Assembly (NCBI GenBank): GCA_016297405.1 | Contig: JAEDGP010000066.1 | Location: 1-10,449, forward strand | Reading direction: 5' to 3' | DNA from: Treponema sp. | GTDB taxonomy: Bacteria > Spirochaetota > Spirochaetia > Treponematales > Treponemataceae | DNA length: 10,449 nt | In this document: positions 7,206 to 10,449 of the stretch, piece by piece | Layout: every line of letters begins with the position of its first letter | How positions within the stretch are numbered: position 1 is the stretch's first letter | Notes under the pieces: generated by a model | Database searches by the model: none | The model's input: only the letters and a program-made list of their open reading frames with translations | What the model was told of the DNA's origin: nothing | Translations under genes and position numbers: made by a program

Positions 7206-7211
7206 AGCCTT

Positions 7212-7697
7212 ATGCTTTCTATTATTAGCTCTCAGATACAGTCATTGTTAACTAATCCTGTTTTGATTTCCTGCATATTCAGCTGGCTATGTGCTCAGTT
7301 CATTAAGACTGTTATTAATGTGTTGTATGGCCGTATTCATAGTGTAGGTGAGCTTTTGGAAAACCTTTTGTGGAAAACCGGAGGACTTCCGTCAAGTCAT
7401 TCAGCTCTGGTTGCTTCACTATGTACGACTCTTGGATTTAGAAATGGAATCGATTCCGATATTTTTGTTCTTTCACTCTGTTTTTTTATGGTTACCATTC
7501 GTGATGCGGTTGGTGTACGTAGGTCAAACGGGGTTCAGGCTAAAAAAATCAACGAAATCGGAAAGGTTCTGAAAGAAAAACATGTTGTTGATGAATATTC
7601 TTCTCTGAAAGAAGTGAATGGACATACTCCTTTGGAAGTGACAATGGGCTGTTTGCTTGGATTTTTCATCGGCCTTGCCTTTTCTTTGTTTAATTAA
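7212..7697 (+). CDS. Divergent PAP2 (DUF212/YuiD-like) membrane protein
   Basis: A 161-residue protein with the DUF212 signatures in order: TGGLPSSHSA (56-65), RDAVGVRRSNGVQA (97-110) and NGHTPLEV (136-143). Hydrophobic segments at about 17-35, 62-76, 84-97 and 144-160 indicate an integral membrane protein. The SSHS and GHTP motifs carry histidines that resemble the PAP2 phosphatase active site, hence the family name. A phosphatase activity on a lipid-type phosphate is plausible but unproven for this branch. The gene opens the plus-strand group. Its TAA is only 5 nt before the start of the next gene, so the two are probably co-transcribed. The ATG has no Shine-Dalgarno. Confidence 0.9.
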   Translation: MLSIISSQIQSLLTNPVLISCIFSWLCAQFIKTVINVLYGRIHSVGELLENLLWKTGGLPSSHSALVASLCTTLGFRNGIDSDIFVLSLCFFMVTIRDAVGVRRSNGVQAKKINEIGKVLKEKHVVDEYSSLKEVNGHTPLEVTMGCLLGFFIGLAFSLFN

Positions 7698-7702
7698 ATA
7701 AA

Positions 7703-9073
7703 GTGTTGAAGATTTTTAGGGTATATTTTTTACCCGCCATCTTGATTACAGTTTCAATCGTTTCTCTTTATTTTCTGCGCTCGGTTCCTGCTGTGTCGTT
7801 GTGGAAAGGATATACAGTATTCTATGTGTCTAAGGAAAGTTCTCAGGAAGAAGTTGCCACTATGCTTTTGGAGCATGGATGCAAGGATTTCATATCTTTG
7901 GAAAATCAGTTTGTTCCTCTGAATGTGAGTGTGAACAGTCCGGAATTTGCGCTGGCTTTTTCGGGTTCCAGAAAATCAGACTATCTTGAGCGCCGTAATG
8001 ATTATTTTTTTGATAAATCAAAAAAATACAGGATTTATTATATCCCTGCTGAATATGTGGGGAATGCGGAAGATGCATGTTTTGAGTTGAATCAGAAGAA
8101 AGGTATTAAGGCTGGGATGAGTTTTTCTGCATCCTATCCGTGGGTTTCGGTTCTTGTGTGCATGTTGTTTTCTGTTGCTCTTGTGTTTTTTTCTGAAAAA
8201 CGACTTTTATTGAGTGCAATATTGCTGCTTCCGGTCCTGATGGCTTTTTCGCTTCCAGTATATTCAGTGACTTGTGCCATTTGTCTTTTTAATCTTGGAG
8301 CTTCTCTTTTTGTAAAGTACTGGAAACGAGAAGGTTTTTTCGTTTTTGTTCAGAAAAATCCTGTTTCAATAGTCTTTCCTTTTGTTTCGCTTTTGATCAT
8401 GATTCTTTCAGGTTTCAGAAGTCTGTTTCTTTTTGTGATTGTGAATGCAGGTATCTACGGTATTCTGTGCATCTATTCTTTGCTTGAAAATTTCCTGGAC
8501 AGAAGGTATTTCTTTACACCGAAAAAAATTCTTTCGTCTTCCATGTTCCGCTTTTATTCCAAAAAGGCAATGCTTAGTATCCTTATCTGCATAGGCTCTG
8601 TTTTTATAATTTGCATTTATGCTGCCGTTTCTACAAAAAGTTCTCAATCTTCCTCTGGTCAAAATTCAATTGCAGTTCCCTGTCCATCTTCGTCGGATAA
8701 GCATCTGGTGAATTTCAATGACTATATTGACTGGAAGTGGAATGTGATAACAGAACCTTATATTTCTGTGAATGATTCCAACAAGAATGTGAAGAGTGTG
8801 CGATTTTCAGTCTACCGGTCGGAAGATGGAAAAGTGATAGAATCTGAGCGTGAACTCAACTATGACAGGGAGTTTGTAAAGCAAAGCGAGGCCGAAGTTT
8901 TTCGGATGAATTTTCCGGCATTGGAAAAGTTGCTTGCAGGGGAAAATCATTCGATGAAAGCAGGTTACGCTGTGCCTGGTTCTCAAAAGGTTGGTTTTTT
9001 GTCTATAATATTACTTCTTGTGGCAATTGGTACGCCATGTGGAGTTTACATTTATTTTTTAAAGCGTAAGTAG
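7703..9073 (+). CDS. Unrecognised multi-pass membrane protein
   Basis: I do not recognise this 456-residue protein. Eight membrane segments can be read at about 9-25, 147-164, 168-185, 187-204, 221-237, 239-262, 289-309 and 430-452. The charged stretches EKR, KYWKRE, the basic 267-288 loop and the C-terminal KRK are consistent with an N-in, C-in topology. That places two large loops outside the membrane: 26-146, with a motif-like YTVFYVSKESSQEEVATML, and 310-429, which begins with a Ser/Gln-rich linker. The first loop has a small alpha/beta look (a strand followed by a helix), but I cannot name a fold. The start is a GTG (7703) or the adjacent TTG (7706). Neither has a Shine-Dalgarno, so translation may depend on coupling to the DUF212 gene ending 5 nt before. 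The RnfC-like gene follows after 10 nt, which suggests a shared transcript and possibly a shared membrane complex. Confidence 0.8.
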   Translation: MLKIFRVYFLPAILITVSIVSLYFLRSVPAVSLWKGYTVFYVSKESSQEEVATMLLEHGCKDFISLENQFVPLNVSVNSPEFALAFSGSRKSDYLERRNDYFFDKSKKYRIYYIPAEYVGNAEDACFELNQKKGIKAGMSFSASYPWVSVLVCMLFSVALVFFSEKRLLLSAILLLPVLMAFSLPVYSVTCAICLFNLGASLFVKYWKREGFFVFVQKNPVSIVFPFVSLLIMILSGFRSLFLFVIVNAGIYGILCIYSLLENFLDRRYFFTPKKILSSSMFRFYSKKAMLSILICIGSVFIICIYAAVSTKSSQSSSGQNSIAVPCPSSSDKHLVNFNDYIDWKWNVITEPYISVNDSNKNVKSVRFSVYRSEDGKVIESERELNYDREFVKQSEAEVFRMNFPALEKLLAGENHSMKAGYAVPGSQKVGFLSIILLLVAIGTPCGVYIYFLKRK

Positions 9074-9083
9074 GTGAAGTTAT

Positions 9084-10391
9084 ATGACTGTTTTTTCTGG
9101 GCTTAATAGCTTGAAAATAAAATCCTTTAAAAATGCCATCAGCAGCTTTGTTCCGCCTGTGGTAACAGTTCCCCTGAAGCAGGAAAGGGGAAAAGAACTT
9201 GAATGTCTTGTAAAGCCTGGTGAAACTGTTGAGGAGGGGCAACTTATTGCTACATCAAAAGCTGATGCCTCATCATTTTCTTCCAATATCTATTCACCGA
9301 TTCCAGGTAAAGTTGAGTCAATTGAAATGACAAAGTGTCCGGACGGTACTGCTTCTGAAGCCGTAAAGATTCGTTTTGGCGGAAGCTTTACTTTTCTTGG
9401 TCGTCAGAAGAAAGAGCTCAGCCTTGCCACGTTGACTGCTCACATGCTTGTAAGGGCTATATGCGATGCTGGTATTCTGAATACCTTTCAGACTTCTGCT
9501 CCTGTGCTTTTTGCCGCGGATATTCAAAAAGCTGTAGATTCTAATGCAACTACACTGGTTGTGCGTCTTTTTGATGATGATCCTTCCAGACTTACAGATT
9601 CCCTTATTTCTAAACTTTTTTTCGATCATGTCATAGAAGGAGCTCGCCTTGCAGCAAAGGCCTGTGCTGTTGAAAAAATTGTTTATGTTTCCGATTTGAA
9701 ATCAAAAGAAGATATTTCACAAAGATATGAGAAGATTGAGACTTCGCCTTTTAAAGAACTTTTTGTCTATGCGGACAAGCGCAAGTATCCTGTTGGATTT
9801 AAATTTCAGCTGTACAAACTAATTCTTTCTGAAACAAAGGGAACTGCATTCAGTTCTATTTCTCAAAATGATCTTTATACGGATTCATCTACAATGTTTG
9901 AACTTTATCGAACAGTCAAGTTTGGCATGCCTGTTGTTGACCGTTATGTTCATGTGAATGGAGATTGTCTTCATGCTTCCGGACTTATGCGTGTTCTGAT
10001 TGGAACGAAATTTGATTTTATTGCAGAACAGTACGGCAATTTTTTGAAAAAGCCTTCTGCAGTTATTGTGAATGGTCTTCTTAATGGTTTTGCCTCAAGT
10101 ACAGTTGATGTTCCTGTAACAAAATACTGCAAGTCCATCAATTTCCTGACTGAATCGAAGACTCCTGATCAAAGACTTGCTGTATGCATTCGTTGCGGAA
10201 ATTGCCGAAGGGCTTGTCCAAGATCGCTTTCACCGGATGTGATTTATCGTCATATTACCGGAGACCTTTCAGCAAGCAAAGATTACATTGATTCTGCTTC
10301 CTTGTGTGACAACTGTGGTTTGTGTAGTTCAGTATGCCCTGCAAGATTGCCTTTGGGACAGCAGATAACAGATTTTATTGATAAAAAGTAA
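9084..10391 (+). CDS. rnfC: RnfC-like electron transport protein, two 4Fe-4S clusters
   Basis: RnfC is the peripheral NADH-oxidising subunit of the ion-pumping Rnf complex (ferredoxin:NAD+ oxidoreductase). The 435-residue product begins with an RnfC barrel-sandwich domain: VPPVVTVPLKQERGKE (23-38), LVKPGETVEEGQLIA (42-56) and SPIPGKVESIE (71-81). The C-terminal ferredoxin domain has two complete motifs, Cys368/371/374/378 and Cys408/411/414/418, each ending CP, enough for two 4Fe-4S clusters. The central region is where canonical RnfC carries a glycine-rich GxGGAxFP loop for flavin/NADH. Here it reads ATLTAHMLVRAICDAGIL (115-132), so the loop is absent. No membrane segment or signal peptide is seen. 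The start has AGGTG (9072-9076) 7 nt upstream, overlapping the previous stop codon, so it is coupled to the membrane protein gene. The next Rnf genes (rnfD and others) would lie beyond the window. The length is normal for RnfC. The gene symbol follows domain layout and is less certain than the family. Confidence 0.82.
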   Translation: MTVFSGLNSLKIKSFKNAISSFVPPVVTVPLKQERGKELECLVKPGETVEEGQLIATSKADASSFSSNIYSPIPGKVESIEMTKCPDGTASEAVKIRFGGSFTFLGRQKKELSLATLTAHMLVRAICDAGILNTFQTSAPVLFAADIQKAVDSNATTLVVRLFDDDPSRLTDSLISKLFFDHVIEGARLAAKACAVEKIVYVSDLKSKEDISQRYEKIETSPFKELFVYADKRKYPVGFKFQLYKLILSETKGTAFSSISQNDLYTDSSTMFELYRTVKFGMPVVDRYVHVNGDCLHASGLMRVLIGTKFDFIAEQYGNFLKKPSAVIVNGLLNGFASSTVDVPVTKYCKSINFLTESKTPDQRLAVCIRCGNCRRACPRSLSPDVIYRHITGDLSASKDYIDSASLCDNCGLCSSVCPARLPLGQQITDFIDKK

Positions 10392-10400
10392 ACGAAGAGT

Positions 10401-10439
10401 GTAAGATAAAACCGCTAAAATAGCGCGGCTTTATCTTAC
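10401..10439. terminator. Long inverted repeat after the RnfC-like gene
   Basis: The arms at 10401-10415 and 10425-10439 pair over 15 nt around a 9-nt centre, and CGCTA/TAGCG inside offers an alternative inner stem. Read as minus-strand RNA every position pairs (one as G-U). On the plus strand that position is an A-C mismatch. No T-tract follows on either strand within the window, so it is either an atypical or bidirectional terminator, or an RNA-stability or attenuation element between the RnfC-like gene and whatever follows. Confidence 0.45.
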
Positions 10440-10449
10440 CTAAAGTTTG

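Noticed and set aside
9318..9629. 103-residue open frame antisense to the RnfC-like gene
   Set aside because: No recognisable motif and no ribosome binding site; the sense frame has intact RnfC features across the region.

Overview
The window looks like a chromosomal, housekeeping-type stretch from a spirochaete, most likely a host-associated Treponema. The reasons are the AT-leaning composition, a spirochaete-style lipobox lipoprotein, an Rnf-type redox subunit, and a P-loop/Asp23 fusion protein beside the alanine racemase gene. This assignment is inferred from the style of the gene set and not from any marker gene. Genes are tightly packed and no gap exceeds about 130 bases. I see no tRNA, rRNA, CRISPR array, transposase or phage gene.

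Layout: positions 1-107 hold an intergenic palindromic repeat and what looks like half of a terminator. Then comes a two-gene minus-strand unit: a lipoprotein gene (2507 down to 1536) followed after 9 nt by threonine synthase thrC (1526 to 108). Its likely promoter is at 2551-2579. Divergent from it, folC (2634-4007, plus) converges on alr with only 11 nt between the stop codons. A second minus-strand group runs rluA-like pseudouridine synthase (7140 to 6181), P-loop/Asp23 fusion protein (6126 to 5188), alr (5167 to 4019). A near-consensus promoter lies directly in front of the fusion gene. Divergent from rluA, a plus-strand group runs DUF212/divergent-PAP2 protein (7212-7697), an unrecognised eight-pass membrane protein (7703-9073), and an RnfC-like iron-sulfur protein (9084-10391). 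It ends at a long inverted repeat near the window edge.

Functionally the genes cover threonine synthesis, folate polyglutamylation, D-alanine supply for peptidoglycan, RNA pseudouridylation and the start of an ion-translocating Rnf-type electron transport cluster. The points most worth a second look are the P-loop/Asp23 fusion, the RnfC-like protein that lacks the glycine-rich flavin/NADH loop, the unknown membrane protein coupled to it, and a recurring spacing. Four ATG starts with no Shine-Dalgarno sequence each have a -10-like hexamer ending exactly 6 nt upstream, which suggests leaderless mRNAs. I did not find a clearly new multi-gene system.
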